From assembly GCF_005082825.1 (NCBI RefSeq), contig NZ_CP034882.1:1-64000 (forward strand): a DNA stretch of 64,000 nucleotides, read 5' to 3'. The first letter of the stretch is position 1. Every line of letters starts with the position of its first letter. Origin of the DNA: Buchnera aphidicola (Brevicoryne brassicae) (lineage in GTDB: Bacteria > Pseudomonadota > Gammaproteobacteria > Enterobacterales > Enterobacteriaceae). The notes beneath the pieces were generated by a model. That model did not search any database. It was not told the origin of the DNA and saw only the letters and a program-made list of their open reading frames with translations. Positions 15,309 to 26,728 of the stretch are shown piece by piece. Position numbers and translations under genes: made by a program.

Positions 15309-16907
15309 ATGGAAGTACAACGTAATTTTTTTATTTTTGCTTTTTTATTTGTTTCTTTTTTACTTTGGCAGGCGTGGCAAAATCAATCATTTTTAAGTAA
15401 TAAGACAAATGAAAAAACAGATTCACTATTGAATTTTATTAGACCACAGAAACATAAAAACCAAATTTTTATAAAAAATGACGTAATTAGTTTAGTGGTA
15501 AATATGTATGGAGGAGATATAGAAGAAGCTAATTTACTTGTATATAAAGATCGACTAAATTCATCTAAACCTTTAAAATTACTTGAAACTACATCTGATT
15601 TTATTTATCAAGCTCAAAGTGGATTAATCGGAAAAGATGGACCAGATAGTTCAAATAATATTAGGCCACTATATACTTCAAAAAAAAATTTTTTTGAATT
15701 AGAAGATAACAAAAAGGAATTACGTGTACCAATAAAATGGATTGATAAAAATGGCGTAATTTATACAAAAATTTTCATTCTTAAACCTAAAAGATATGAT
15801 ATTGAAATAGAATATGATATTTATAATACCACTAAAAACGCATTAGAAATGAATATGTTTGGACAGATAAAACAAACAATAAATTTACCTGAAAAACGTA
15901 ATCTTTATAGTAAAAATTTTGCTCTTCAAACTTTTCGTGGTGCTGCTTATTCAAGTGTTGATAATAAATATGAAAAATATGAATTTAATTCTATTTCTCA
16001 TAATAAAAATTTACATATTCTTACTAAGAATGGATGGATTGCAATGTTACAACAGTACTTTGCTGTTGCATGGATTCCTAGTGATACTACTATAGGCGAT
16101 AATACAATATATACATCTAATTTAGATAATAACATTGCTGCAATTGGTTATAAATCTCCTCCAATTAATGTTTTACCTCATTCAAGATATGTCTTGAAAT
16201 CAAAATTATGGATTGGTCCTGAAATACAAAAAGAAATGAAATTGGTAGCACCAAATTTAGATTTAACAGTAGATTACGGTTGGCTTTGGTTTTTATCACA
16301 ACCATTGTTTCAATTGTTAACTATCTTGCATAAAATTATAGGAAATTGGGGATTTTCTGTTGTTGTAATTACTTTCATCATGAAAGCGATAACTTATCCT
16401 TTAACAAAAGCACAATATGTATCTATGATAAAAATGCGTGCTTTACAACCTAGAATTAAAGAAATAAAAGAAAAATTTAAAAATGATAAAAAACGTATTA
16501 GTCAAGAAATAATATTTTTATATAAAAAAGAAAAAATAAATCCATTAAGTGGTTTTTTACCTATTTTTATTCAGATGCCAATTTTTTTATCTCTTTATTA
16601 TATGCTTATTAGTTCAGTAGAATTACGTCATGCTCCGTTTTTTTTATGGATTAATGATTTGTCTAGTCAAGATCCATATTATATATTGCCTATAATAATG
16701 GGTTTGACAATGTTTATTATGCAACAGATATCATCTAATAATAATATTACCGATCCTATTCAAAAGAAGATTATGAATTTTATGCCTGTTATTTTTACAG
16801 TCTTTTTTTTATGGTTTCCTGCAGGATTAGTTTTATATTACATTGTTAGTAATACAGTTACAATTATACAACAAAAATTTATTTTTTCTAAGTTAAATCA
16901 AATATGA
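15309..16907 (+). CDS. yidC: Membrane protein insertase YidC
   Basis: Inner-membrane insertase that helps fold membrane proteins, including ATP synthase subunit c. It has 532 residues (E. coli 548). An N-terminal anchor (MEVQRNFFIFAFLFVSFLLW) is followed by a large periplasmic domain to about residue 320, then the conserved membrane core with NWGFSVVVITFIMKAITYPL and a Lys-rich cytoplasmic loop. The gap from rnpA is 213 bases and contains no visible gene. Confidence 0.96.
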   Translation: MEVQRNFFIFAFLFVSFLLWQAWQNQSFLSNKTNEKTDSLLNFIRPQKHKNQIFIKNDVISLVVNMYGGDIEEANLLVYKDRLNSSKPLKLLETTSDFIYQAQSGLIGKDGPDSSNNIRPLYTSKKNFFELEDNKKELRVPIKWIDKNGVIYTKIFILKPKRYDIEIEYDIYNTTKNALEMNMFGQIKQTINLPEKRNLYSKNFALQTFRGAAYSSVDNKYEKYEFNSISHNKNLHILTKNGWIAMLQQYFAVAWIPSDTTIGDNTIYTSNLDNNIAAIGYKSPPINVLPHSRYVLKSKLWIGPEIQKEMKLVAPNLDLTVDYGWLWFLSQPLFQLLTILHKIIGNWGFSVVVITFIMKAITYPLTKAQYVSMIKMRALQPRIKEIKEKFKNDKKRISQEIIFLYKKEKINPLSGFLPIFIQMPIFLSLYYMLISSVELRHAPFFLWINDLSSQDPYYILPIIMGLTMFIMQQISSNNNITDPIQKKIMNFMPVIFTVFFLWFPAGLVLYYIVSNTVTIIQQKFIFSKLNQI

Positions 16908-16988
16908 AATGGTATGTGAAGACATTTTTAAACGTTATAAAAGATGTGAGTTTTTAGTTTTTTAATATTTACATTAAGAAAATACTGT

Positions 16989-18347
16989 ATGATTCATAAT
17001 GAAACTATTGTCGCACAAGTGACTTGTCCCGGAAAGAGTGCTGTTGGAATATTAAGAGTATCTGGTTTTCAAGCGAAAACAATTGCTATAGAAATTTTAG
17101 GTAAAATTCCTCGAGCAAGATTTGCTACTTATTCAAACTTTTTAGATGAAAATAATCAAATACTAGATAAAGGCATTTCTTTATGGTTTCCTGCTCCTTA
17201 TTCACTAACAGGTGAAGATGTATTAGAATTACAAGGACATGGTAGCCCATTAATCATGGATTTATTAATTAAGAGAATCATTTCTGTTAAATACACTAGA
17301 ATGGCTAAACCAGGAGAATTTTCTGAACGTGCGTTTCTAAATGGGAAAATAGATTTAATTCAAGCGGAGGCTATAGATGATTTAATTAATTCAGAAACGG
17401 AATTATCTGCTCGCGCATCATTAAATTCATTGGAAGGAGGTTTTTCTCTTTCTATTGAAAAATTAATAAAAGTACTTATTGAATTTCGTGTGAGTTTAGA
17501 ATCTAGTATAGATTTTTCAGAAGATGAAATTAATATTAATCTTGAAATATTAATTAATAAGAAATTTAGAGAATTAAATAATAAATTTAAAAAAATTAAA
17601 AAAACTATCTCAGAAGGAAATTTATTAAGAGAAGGAAAAAAAATAGCAATTGTTGGTTTACCAAATGCAGGAAAATCTAGTTTATTGAATATTTTATCAT
17701 GCCGTGATAGAGCTATAGTAACTAATATTCCTGGTACTACACGAGATCTTCTTTATGAATATGTAAATATTAATGGTGTTTCATGTAAATTAATTGATAC
17801 TGCTGGTTTACGCGAAACAAATAACAAAATAGAACGCATTGGAATTACACGGGCGTGGGATGTGATTAAAAAATCTGATCATATTCTTTTTGTTATTGAT
17901 AAAACCATGAGTAAATTAAAACAAAAAAAAATATGCAACGATTTTATTAAAAAAATTTCTGATAATATAATAGTGACTTTTGTTTTAAATAAAAACGATT
18001 TAGTGAAAGATAACTTTGGAATTGAAGAAATAGATGGTTTATCTTGTATTAGTGTTTCTGCATATACAGGTCAAGGTATCGATACATTACGTAATTATAT
18101 TGTAAAAGTTGAAAAAAATAGCAGTAAGGAAGGTGTTTTTATTGCTCGTAGACGTCATATTAATCAGATTGATTTGGCATATAATGAATTTTTAGTTGCT
18201 AAAAAAAATTGGTTATTATTCAATAATATTGAGTTTTTGGCTGAATCGCTTAGTTTAATAAATAGATTTTTAGGGGAGATTACAGGTAAGTTCAGTTCTG
18301 ATGATTTATTGAATCATATTTTTTCTAGTTTTTGTATCGGAAAATAA
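16989..18347 (+). CDS. mnmE: tRNA modification GTPase MnmE
   Basis: GTPase partner of MnmG in wobble-uridine modification. It has 452 residues (E. coli 454). It begins with the tetrahydrofolate-binding domain ([20 protein letters not shown]). The G domain has GLPNAGKSS (G1), the conserved TTRD, DTAGLRE (G3) and NKND (G4). The C-terminal FCIGK keeps the catalytic cysteine motif CIGK. It follows yidC as in E. coli and converges on the tRNA-Phe gene 14 bases later. Confidence 0.97.
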   Translation: MIHNETIVAQVTCPGKSAVGILRVSGFQAKTIAIEILGKIPRARFATYSNFLDENNQILDKGISLWFPAPYSLTGEDVLELQGHGSPLIMDLLIKRIISVKYTRMAKPGEFSERAFLNGKIDLIQAEAIDDLINSETELSARASLNSLEGGFSLSIEKLIKVLIEFRVSLESSIDFSEDEININLEILINKKFRELNNKFKKIKKTISEGNLLREGKKIAIVGLPNAGKSSLLNILSCRDRAIVTNIPGTTRDLLYEYVNINGVSCKLIDTAGLRETNNKIERIGITRAWDVIKKSDHILFVIDKTMSKLKQKKICNDFIKKISDNIIVTFVLNKNDLVKDNFGIEEIDGLSCISVSAYTGQGIDTLRNYIVKVEKNSSKEGVFIARRRHINQIDLAYNEFLVAKKNWLLFNNIEFLAESLSLINRFLGEITGKFSSDDLLNHIFSSFCIGK

Positions 18348-18361
18348 TTTTGGTTATAATA

Positions 18362-18434
18362 TGCCCGGAGGCGGAATTGAACCACCGACACGGGGATTTT
18401 CAGTCCCCTGCTCTACCGACTGAGCTATCCGGGC
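18362..18434 (-). tRNA. tRNA-Phe (anticodon GAA)
   Basis: The reverse complement folds as a standard 73-nt cloverleaf. The acceptor GCCCGGA pairs with TCCGGGC, the anticodon loop CTGAAAA carries GAA (18399-18401), and the T loop is GTTCAAT. It closely resembles E. coli tRNA-Phe. CCA is not encoded after the discriminator A, so a nucleotidyltransferase must add it. It lies downstream of, and convergent with, mnmE. Confidence 0.96.
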
Positions 18435-18565
18435 TTATCTGTAAAATTACATTAAATCATCAAATATGAAACATTGTCAATGTTTTTTTATTTGTCTAAT
18501 AATTATTTATTGTTTTTAAAAATTAAAAAAATTTTTAATAAAAATATAAAAAAATAATGTTGACC

Positions 18566-18593
18566 CTTGAAAGTTTTAATAAAGATCCATATA
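18566..18593 (+). promoter_or_regulatory. Sigma-32 (heat-shock) promoter of groESL
   Basis: CTTGAA at 18566-18571, preceded by CC, matches the sigma-32 -35 consensus (CCCTTGAA). TCCATATA starting at 18586 matches the -10 region (CCCATnT) after a 14-base spacer. It lies about 85 bases upstream of groES, and rpoH, which encodes sigma-32, is retained at 25719. Confidence 0.75.
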
Positions 18594-18678
18594 TTTAAAA
18601 TAAGAAAACATTTTTAATTATTTCAAGATAATAAATTATAAAATAATTAAGCAAGATTATTCACAGGAGTGTTCTTAT

Positions 18679-18969
18679 ATGAAAATTCGTCCGTTGCATG
18701 ATCGTGTGCTTGTTAAACGTAAAGAAGTTGAATCTAAATCTGCTGGTGGTATTGTTCTTACGGGTTCTGCTGCAGGAAAATCTACTAGAGGAACGGTGAC
18801 AGCTGTTGGTAAAGGTCGTGTTTTAGATAATGGAGAAATCAAGCCATTAGATGTAAAAGTAGGTGATGTTGTTATTTTTAATGAAGGCTATGGTGCAAAA
18901 ACAGAAAAAATTGATAACGAAGAATTATTAATTTTAACTGAAAGTGACATTTTAGCAATTGTTGAATAG
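18679..18969 (+). CDS. groES: Co-chaperonin GroES
   Basis: Lid of the GroEL folding chamber. It has 96 residues (E. coli 97). [27 protein letters not shown] includes the mobile loop that binds GroEL. An AGGAG ribosome-binding site precedes the ATG. A perfect tandem 14-bp repeat begins at the last base of its stop codon and fills part of the spacer to groEL. It is co-transcribed with groEL from a heat-shock promoter. Confidence 0.98.
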   Translation: MKIRPLHDRVLVKRKEVESKSAGGIVLTGSAAGKSTRGTVTAVGKGRVLDNGEIKPLDVKVGDVVIFNEGYGAKTEKIDNEELLILTESDILAIVE

Positions 18970-18996
18970 TAAACTAAGTAAAGTAAACTAAGTAAA
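18969..18996 (+). repeat. Perfect tandem 14-bp direct repeat in groES-groEL spacer
   Basis: GTAAACTAAGTAAA occurs at 18969-18982 and again at 18983-18996 with no mismatch. The first copy begins with the G of the groES TAG stop codon. It looks like a recent slippage duplication that lengthens the intercistronic spacer to 71 bases. Confidence 0.85.
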
Positions 18997-19028
18997 CTAT
19001 ACGCTATATCCATTAAAAAATTATTTAA

Positions 19029-20687
<1,659 letters not shown>

Positions 20688-20727
20688 GTTTATTCGTTTT
20701 ATCTTATTAAGATTATTTGAATTATTT

Positions 20728-20766
20728 CTTTCCTCAGATTTAATGATTCTGAGGAAAGTTTTTTTT
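20728..20766 (+). terminator. Intrinsic terminator of groESL
   Basis: CTTTCCTCAGA at 20728-20738 pairs perfectly with TCTGAGGAAAG at 20748-20758 (11 bp, 9-base loop). Eight T residues follow at 20759-20766. This is the clearest rho-independent terminator in the window. It also separates groEL from the convergent epmB. Confidence 0.92.
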
Positions 20767-20776
20767 ATCATCGTAT

Positions 20777-21784
20777 TTAAACAATAATTAATTTATTATG
20801 TTTTGAACCAGTATCACAAACTAATTTAGGTACTAGATAACCAGATATCATTTTCATTAGATTTTTCATAATAGATTTTGCTTGTCTAATTGAAACTGAA
20901 AAATGCATTGTACCATTAACTTTATCTAAAATATGTAAGTAATATGGAAGAATATTATTTTCAAATAAGAGAGCACTTAATTTTGCTAAAATAATAGGAT
21001 TATCATTAATATTTTTTAATAAAACACTTTGGTTTAGTAAAGTTACACCCGAGTTTTTTAATTTTAAAAATCTTTCACTTAATTCTTTATTTATTTCTTG
21101 TGGATGATTGATATGAGTTACTAAAACAATTTTTTTTAGTGATTTGCAAAATATTTGACAAAGATTAGAAGTAATGCGATTAGGTATAACAATAGGCAAT
21201 CTAGTATGTATTCTTAATCTTTTTATATGATTGATTTTAGATAATGATTTAATAAGCCATGATAATTCATGATCTTTAGCCATTAATGGATCTCCACCTG
21301 ATAAAATAACTTCATTTAGTTTTTTATTATTTTTTATATATTCAAGTGCTTGAATCCAATTGTCTTTTTTTCCTTGATTTTTTTCGTACGGAAAATATTT
21401 TCTAAAACAATATCTACAATTAATAGCACAGTTTGTTTTTACAATCAATAAAACTCGATCATTGTATTTATGTAGTAATCCAGGTAAAATGATGTGATTT
21501 ATTTCTTTTATAGGATCCTTGATATATCCTGAAAAATTTAAAAATTCTTGATTATTAGTCATTACTTGCAAAAAAAGTGGATCGTTTGGATCACCTTTTT
21601 TCATTCTTAAAACAAAAGAATATGGTACGCGAAATGGAAATATTTTATTTTTTTTTAATTCAGAATATTGAATATAACTTTCTAAATTAAGAATTTTTAA
21701 TAATTCTCTCGGTTGGGTAATAGAATTAAATAGTTCATGTAACCAGTTGTCTTTTTTTCTGATTACATTTTTTGTTGTTTTCAT
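20777..21784 (-). CDS. epmB: EF-P lysine 2,3-aminomutase-type enzyme EpmB (YjeK)
   Basis: Radical-SAM enzyme that isomerises lysine to beta-lysine for attachment to EF-P. It has 335 residues (E. coli 342). The [4Fe-4S] motif CxxxCxxC is seen as Cys119, Cys123 and Cys126 ([11 protein letters not shown]). SGGDPLM is another family signature. It is divergent from its substrate gene efp with only 31 bases between the two start codons, the same arrangement as in E. coli. The ligase EpmA must be encoded elsewhere. Confidence 0.93.
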   Translation of the reverse strand: MKTTKNVIRKKDNWLHELFNSITQPRELLKILNLESYIQYSELKKNKIFPFRVPYSFVLRMKKGDPNDPLFLQVMTNNQEFLNFSGYIKDPIKEINHIILPGLLHKYNDRVLLIVKTNCAINCRYCFRKYFPYEKNQGKKDNWIQALEYIKNNKKLNEVILSGGDPLMAKDHELSWLIKSLSKINHIKRLRIHTRLPIVIPNRITSNLCQIFCKSLKKIVLVTHINHPQEINKELSERFLKLKNSGVTLLNQSVLLKNINDNPIILAKLSALLFENNILPYYLHILDKVNGTMHFSVSIRQAKSIMKNLMKMISGYLVPKLVCDTGSKHNKLIIV

Positions 21785-21815
21785 TTTTATATATTTTACA
21801 ACAATAGAGGTTTAT

Positions 21816-22385
21816 ATGAGAGTATATCATAGCAATAATTTTCGTTCAGGTTGTAAAATTATATTTGAAAACGAACCTTATTTAATAGAATCTAGTGAGT
21901 TTGTTAAACCTGGAAAAGGACAGGCTTTTGTTCGTGTCAAATTAAGAAAATTTTCAACAAAGCAACTTATAGAAAAAACTTTTAAGTCCACAGACTCTTT
22001 AGCAATAGCTGATATTGTAGAATATAAAATTCATTATTTATATAATGATAGTCGTTTTTGGTATTTTATAAATAAAAATACCTTTGAAGAATTATCAGTT
22101 GAAAAAAAAATTGTTGGTTCTAATAAAAAATGGTTATTAGAACAAGATCCATGTATTGTTATTTTATGGAATAATCAGCCAATTTCAATTACACCTAAAA
22201 ATTTTGTAGAACTTAAAGTGACGAATACAGAATCCACTTTAAAAGGTGATACTATTAATACTAATGTTACTAAATTAGCTACTTTAAGTACAGGGGCTAT
22301 TGTAAAAGTACCATTATTTATTCAAATTGGTTCATTAGTAAAAGTAGATACTCGATCTGGTCAATATGTTTGTAGAGTTAAATAG
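21816..22385 (+). CDS. efp: Translation elongation factor P
   Basis: Factor that relieves ribosome stalling at polyproline. I use the ATG at 21816, preceded by AGAGG at 21806-21810, because [12 protein letters not shown] aligns with the start of E. coli EF-P and gives 189 residues (E. coli 188). A frame extension upstream to 21747 would run into epmB and is not supported. The modified lysine is Lys34 in VKPGKGQ. The C-terminal [14 protein letters not shown] matches the family. Confidence 0.96.
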   Translation: MRVYHSNNFRSGCKIIFENEPYLIESSEFVKPGKGQAFVRVKLRKFSTKQLIEKTFKSTDSLAIADIVEYKIHYLYNDSRFWYFINKNTFEELSVEKKIVGSNKKWLLEQDPCIVILWNNQPISITPKNFVELKVTNTESTLKGDTINTNVTKLATLSTGAIVKVPLFIQIGSLVKVDTRSGQYVCRVK

Positions 22386-22412
22386 AAATTTTTTAGAATT
22401 ATATTAAATTTA

Positions 22413-23153
22413 TTAATATTCATTTCCTTTGACATATTGTCTATAACTATCCCATTCAAAAGTTAACCATAAACTATTACCTAAGCGCATCCTATCAATT
22501 ACTCTTTCACCTAATAAATTTTTCATTCCATTATGATCTAAATTCGACAACATTCCAGTCGATCGTTTAGACGATGATCTTCTATCAACTATTTGATTAA
22601 TAATTACCTTTTCATAACGAGATTCAGTTTGCATACCAATTTCGTCAATCATTAGTAAATCAACGCTACTAAGATTATTTAATAAACTTTCTTCAGTAAC
22701 ATTACTAGCACCACTAAATGTACCTTTCATATTTGACATTAAATCAGCTACAGTAACGAGTAAAATACTTTTTCCATGTAAAATTAAATAATTTCCTATA
22801 GCTGATGCCAAATGATTTTTTCCCGTTCCTGGTTTTCCTGAAAAAATAAAACTAGCTATGTTTTGATTAAATTCTTCTGCATATCTTTTTGATGCTTTTA
22901 ATACCCTTTTTTGACCATCATGTTGAATTTTATAATTATCAAATGAACAATTCATATATAATTCTCGGATACCTGATCTTCCTAAGACACGTTGCATTCT
23001 CATGGCTTTATTTTCGCGTAATATAGATTCAGAAGATAATCTACCTTGTTCTTGATTCCAGGCTAATAAATCTTCATCATTATCAAATTTTGGTTTAATA
23101 TTATTTGGCATGAGACGTTTAAGACGTTTAAAGAATTCAGTATGAAATGTCAT
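22413..23153 (-). CDS. dnaC: DNA replication protein DnaC (helicase loader)
   Basis: AAA+ protein that loads DnaB helicase at the origin and with the primosome. It has 246 residues (E. coli 245). Walker A is in FSGKPGTGKNHLASAIGN, with Walker B in LLMIDEIGMQ. The arginine-finger region near EWDSYRQYVKGNEY is kept. Its ATG overlaps the dnaT stop by one base (TAATG). It converges with efp across only 27 bases. Confidence 0.95.
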   Translation of the reverse strand: MTFHTEFFKRLKRLMPNNIKPKFDNDEDLLAWNQEQGRLSSESILRENKAMRMQRVLGRSGIRELYMNCSFDNYKIQHDGQKRVLKASKRYAEEFNQNIASFIFSGKPGTGKNHLASAIGNYLILHGKSILLVTVADLMSNMKGTFSGASNVTEESLLNNLSSVDLLMIDEIGMQTESRYEKVIINQIVDRRSSSKRSTGMLSNLDHNGMKNLLGERVIDRMRLGNSLWLTFEWDSYRQYVKGNEY

Positions 23154-23647
23154 TATTTACCTCTAAATCCATTTGGTATAGTTTGATCTGGTGTTGGTAT
23201 ATAGGTAACATCTCTTTTTTTTTGTTGAAAATTATTAATTGATCTACTTTTTTGTAAGCTTCTAGCTAATTTTTGTTGCCATTGTATATGATGAAAAAAA
23301 CAACCTTCTACTTCCCAATATGAAATAAAAGCAGCCAGTTCAGATTTTGATACTTCTTTATTTAACATGATACCCCATAATGCAGCTTGATGAATAAAAT
23401 CTTTATCAGGTATCCATTGAGAATGCATAGAAAATTTTTTATTTATATTTTGTTTTTTCACATTTTTATATACAGAGTCATATTCGAGATCAAATATTTT
23501 TTTTAAAAAAAAAGGAGTTACTGCATAAAAAATAGGAGTATTGTTTTTTAAAATTGTTACAGCACCGTTATTAGATGTTTCTAAAATTTGAATAGGATTT
23601 TTACAAAATAAATCAAGTGTTGTATTTTGACAAATTAAAATTTTCAT
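23153..23647 (-). CDS. dnaT: Primosomal protein DnaT
   Basis: Primosome protein used in PriA-dependent replication restart. It has 164 residues, shorter than the 179 of E. coli. The C-terminal part WQQKLARSLQKSRSI and the ending PNGFRGK are family-like, and the link to dnaC (overlapping stop and start) is as in E. coli. The N-terminal half is divergent. Recognition rests on both sequence and neighbour. Confidence 0.88.
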   Translation of the reverse strand: MKILICQNTTLDLFCKNPIQILETSNNGAVTILKNNTPIFYAVTPFFLKKIFDLEYDSVYKNVKKQNINKKFSMHSQWIPDKDFIHQAALWGIMLNKEVSKSELAAFISYWEVEGCFFHHIQWQQKLARSLQKSRSINNFQQKKRDVTYIPTPDQTIPNGFRGK

Positions 23648-23709
23648 AAATATTTTACCTTTTTAAATTGATTTAAATTAATATGTATTATTAAATATTT
23701 TGATATATA

Positions 23710-24291
23710 TTATAAATTTGATATGTTAAAAAAATAAAGATAGCATTCAATATGGTTTGTAATTTTTTTTTTATGCAAAATCCAATTTTGGGGTATTATA
23801 AGAGGTTTTTGTTTTTCTTTTTCGATATAAATAAGAGAGTTGTTTTTAATCCATTTATTATTTTCTAATAAATTAAGAGTTGATTCAATCAATCCTTGAT
23901 AATAAGGTGGATCAATAAATATTATATCATATGGTTTACCGTTTTTTTTAAGCCAACTTAAAGTATTTGTATGTATAATTTCTACATTATGTATATTTAA
24001 TTTTTTAATATTTTTTTTAAGATCAATTATTGTTTTTTTTTTTATTTCTAGAAAAGTTGAAAATGCAGCATAACGAGATATAGCTTCAATTCCTAGCGCA
24101 CCACTACCTGCAAAACAATCAAGACATCGAGAATTTTTTATGTATTTAGATAACCATTCAAATAGCGTCTCTCTTATTTGATTAGTAGTAGGACGTAAAT
24201 TGACAGTACTATTAAAAGATATTTTTCTTCCTTTAAATTTTCCAGAAATAATGTAGATTTTTCCGTTTTTTTTTAAAAAATAATTATGCAT
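23710..24291 (-). CDS. rsmD: 16S rRNA (guanine(966)-N2)-methyltransferase RsmD
   Basis: SAM-dependent methyltransferase acting on G966 of 16S rRNA. It has 193 residues (E. coli 198). Motifs seen are LRPTTNQIRETLFEWL, LDCFAGSGALGIEA (SAM binding) and FIDPPYYQGL (catalytic DPPY). It is divergent from ftsY, as in E. coli. The frame contains an A11 tract (plus-strand T run at 24033-24043) encoding Lys codons, a slippage-prone site in an otherwise intact gene. Confidence 0.94.
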   Translation of the reverse strand: MHNYFLKKNGKIYIISGKFKGRKISFNSTVNLRPTTNQIRETLFEWLSKYIKNSRCLDCFAGSGALGIEAISRYAAFSTFLEIKKKTIIDLKKNIKKLNIHNVEIIHTNTLSWLKKNGKPYDIIFIDPPYYQGLIESTLNLLENNKWIKNNSLIYIEKEKQKPLIIPQNWILHKKKITNHIECYLYFFNISNL

Positions 24292-24421
24292 TTTATTATA
24301 TTATTTATCTTAGTGGTATAATTTATTTTAATATTAATAATAATGTAAATAAATATTTTTTTAAAAGATATTACATGTTTTATAAAAATAGTTTTTATTT
24401 GTAAAGTAAAAGAGGAACAAT

Positions 24422-25600
24422 ATGAAAGATGAAAAAAAAAATGGTTTTTTTTCTTGGTTTAGTTCCACAATAAGAAGAAAAAAAACCGTAGAAAATAAAG
24501 AAGAAACAGAAAACAAAAACAACGATTTATTAAATAAAACAATACTTGATAAAGAAAATAAAACACTAGAAATTAATCAAAGTTTATATAACTTAAAAAC
24601 TTCATTAATTCAAAAAAATGATATTAAAGGCGAAAAAATAGAAATATTAAATAATAACAATTCAAAAATTATTAAAAATACGAAAATAAATTTTTTTGCG
24701 CGTTTAAAGAAAAGTTTAAATAAAACAAAAAAAATTCTTGGTGATGGTATTAATCATATTTTTTTATCAACAACTGTTGATAAAATTCTTTTTGAAGAAT
24801 TAGAAGAAAAAATGTTACTTGCTGATATTGGAGTTAATACTACAGATCAAATTATTAATAATTTAATTAAGGAAATTAATTATAAAGATTCATGTATTCC
24901 TGAAAAAGTATATTTTTTATTAAAAAAAAATATGTACAATATTTTACAAAAAGTAGAAAAACCTTTAAAAATATCTAATCGTGTACCTTTTGTCATTTTA
25001 GTAGTAGGCGTTAACGGTACAGGAAAAACTACAACTGTCGTTAAATTAGCACAAAAATATAAATTAGAAGGTAAATCTGTAATTTTAGCAGCTGGAGACA
25101 CATTTAGAGCTGCAGGTATAGAACAATTACAAATATTAGGAAAATTAAATAAAATACCGGTAATTGCTCAAAGTTTTAATTCAGATCCAGCAGCAGTAGT
25201 ATTCGATGCAATAAAATCCGCAAAAGCAAAAAAAGTAGATGTTTTAATTATTGATACAGCAGGTAGATTACATAATAAATTACATTTAATAGAAGAGCTA
25301 AAAAAGATTGTTAGAGTAATAAAAAAAATAGATGCATCTGCACCACATGAAACAGTGCTAACTGTTGATGCTTGTAATGGACAAAATACAATATCACAAA
25401 CAGAAATATTTCATAAAGCCTTAAATTTAACTGGTATTATAATTACTAAATTAGATGGAACAGCTAAAGGAGGAGTTGTTTTTTCATTAGCAAATCAATT
25501 TAAAATCCCTATTCGTTACGTTGGAATTGGTGAAAAAACACAAGATTTAGGTGTGTTTAATGGTAAAGAATTTATTAATGCTATCTTTAGTAAAGAATAA
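24422..25600 (+). CDS. ftsY: Signal recognition particle receptor FtsY
   Basis: Membrane-associated SRP receptor GTPase that delivers nascent membrane proteins. It has 392 residues against about 497 in E. coli; the acidic N-terminal A domain is shortened to a Lys/Asn/Glu-rich stretch. The NG domain is intact: GVNGTGKTTT (G1), DTFRAAGIEQL, DTAGRLHNK (G3) and TKLDGTAKGG (G4). A run of ten A residues at 24432-24441 lies in codons 4-7. ftsE and ftsX, which separate it from rpoH in E. coli, are missing. Confidence 0.95.
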   Translation: MKDEKKNGFFSWFSSTIRRKKTVENKEETENKNNDLLNKTILDKENKTLEINQSLYNLKTSLIQKNDIKGEKIEILNNNNSKIIKNTKINFFARLKKSLNKTKKILGDGINHIFLSTTVDKILFEELEEKMLLADIGVNTTDQIINNLIKEINYKDSCIPEKVYFLLKKNMYNILQKVEKPLKISNRVPFVILVVGVNGTGKTTTVVKLAQKYKLEGKSVILAAGDTFRAAGIEQLQILGKLNKIPVIAQSFNSDPAAVVFDAIKSAKAKKVDVLIIDTAGRLHNKLHLIEELKKIVRVIKKIDASAPHETVLTVDACNGQNTISQTEIFHKALNLTGIIITKLDGTAKGGVVFSLANQFKIPIRYVGIGEKTQDLGVFNGKEFINAIFSKE

Positions 25601-25623
25601 AAATATTTTTTTGTATTATCAAG

Positions 25624-25646
25624 ATAAATCTTTGATTTATATTTTT
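25624..25646 (+). terminator. Candidate ftsY terminator
   Basis: ATAAATC at 25624-25630 pairs with GATTTAT at 25634-25640 around a TTT loop, and a short T run follows at 25642-25646. The stem is A+T-rich and weak, so it may be leaky into rpoH. Confidence 0.35.
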
Positions 25647-25718
25647 AATTAAAGTATCATACTAATGTCCCACATATTCATATTTTAGTTTGTATAATTC
25701 GTTGATGCGGGAATAAAA

Positions 25719-26576
25719 ATGATTAATAAATTACAGATTTTATCTGTGACACCACCAAGTAATTTAGATGCTTATATTAGAATCGCTAATTTATGGCCAA
25801 TGCTATCACTTAAAGAAGAAAAATTACTCACTAAACGTTTGCGTTATAATGGTGATTTAGAAGCAGCAAAAACTTTAATTTTATCTCATCTTCGTTTTGT
25901 AATTCATATTTCACGTACTTATTCAGGATATGGTTTGCTTCAAGCTGATCTTATACAAGAAGGAAATATTGGCTTAATGAAAGCAGTACGTAGATTTAAT
26001 CCTGAAATAGGAGTTCGTTTAGTTTCTTTTGCTGTTCACTGGATCAAATCAGAAATTCATGAGTATGTTTTACGAAATTGGCGTATCGTCAAAGTGGCTA
26101 CTACTAAATCTCAAAGAAAATTATTTTTCAATTTGAGAAAAACAAAAAAAAGATTAGGTTGGTTTAATGAAGAAGAAATAAAGATAGTCGCAAAAGAATT
26201 AGGAGTTAGTAGTAAAGACGTAAGAGAAATGGAATCACGAATGTCAGTTCAGGATGTTACTTTTAATCCTTTCCCAGAAGATGACTATATAGATGGAAAA
26301 AATAGTAATACTATACAATATTTACAAGACAAAACGTCTAATTTTGCTAATGGTGTAGAAGCAGATAACTGGGAAGAACATGCTGCAAATAAACTTAATA
26401 ATGCGTTATTAGGATTAGATGAACGTAGTCGTAATATTATTCAAGCACGTTGGTTAGATAAAGATAAAAAAAATACTTTACAAAAATTAGCAAGGAATTA
26501 TGGTATTTCTGCAGAACGCGTTCGACAATTAGAAAAAAATGCAATGAAAAAATTAAAAATAGCTATAGAATCCTAA
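25719..26576 (+). CDS. rpoH: RNA polymerase sigma-32 (heat-shock sigma factor)
   Basis: Alternative sigma factor for heat-shock promoters. It has 285 residues (E. coli 284). The RpoH box [10 protein letters not shown], which is specific for this family, is present. Region 2 is in [15 protein letters not shown]...[13 protein letters not shown], and region 4 ends the protein ([23 protein letters not shown]). Its likely target, a sigma-32 promoter, lies upstream of groES in this window. A strong terminator follows. Confidence 0.97.
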   Translation: MINKLQILSVTPPSNLDAYIRIANLWPMLSLKEEKLLTKRLRYNGDLEAAKTLILSHLRFVIHISRTYSGYGLLQADLIQEGNIGLMKAVRRFNPEIGVRLVSFAVHWIKSEIHEYVLRNWRIVKVATTKSQRKLFFNLRKTKKRLGWFNEEEIKIVAKELGVSSKDVREMESRMSVQDVTFNPFPEDDYIDGKNSNTIQYLQDKTSNFANGVEADNWEEHAANKLNNALLGLDERSRNIIQARWLDKDKKNTLQKLARNYGISAERVRQLEKNAMKKLKIAIES

Positions 26577-26634
26577 TTTAGGAAATAAATCTTATAGTAT
26601 AGATATGGACAATTTATAACAATTTTTTCATACA

Positions 26635-26682
26635 GAGTATGAGAACAACTTTATTTGAAATTAAAAACTCATACTCTTTTTT
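26635..26682 (+). terminator. Intrinsic terminator of rpoH
   Basis: GAGTATGAG at 26635-26643 pairs perfectly with CTCATACTC at 26668-26676, followed by six T residues at 26677-26682. The 24-base loop is long. It lies between convergent rpoH and glmS. Confidence 0.8.
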
Positions 26683-26728
26683 ATTTCAAAAAATATTCTT
26701 TTATTTACAATAAAACTATTTTATATTG

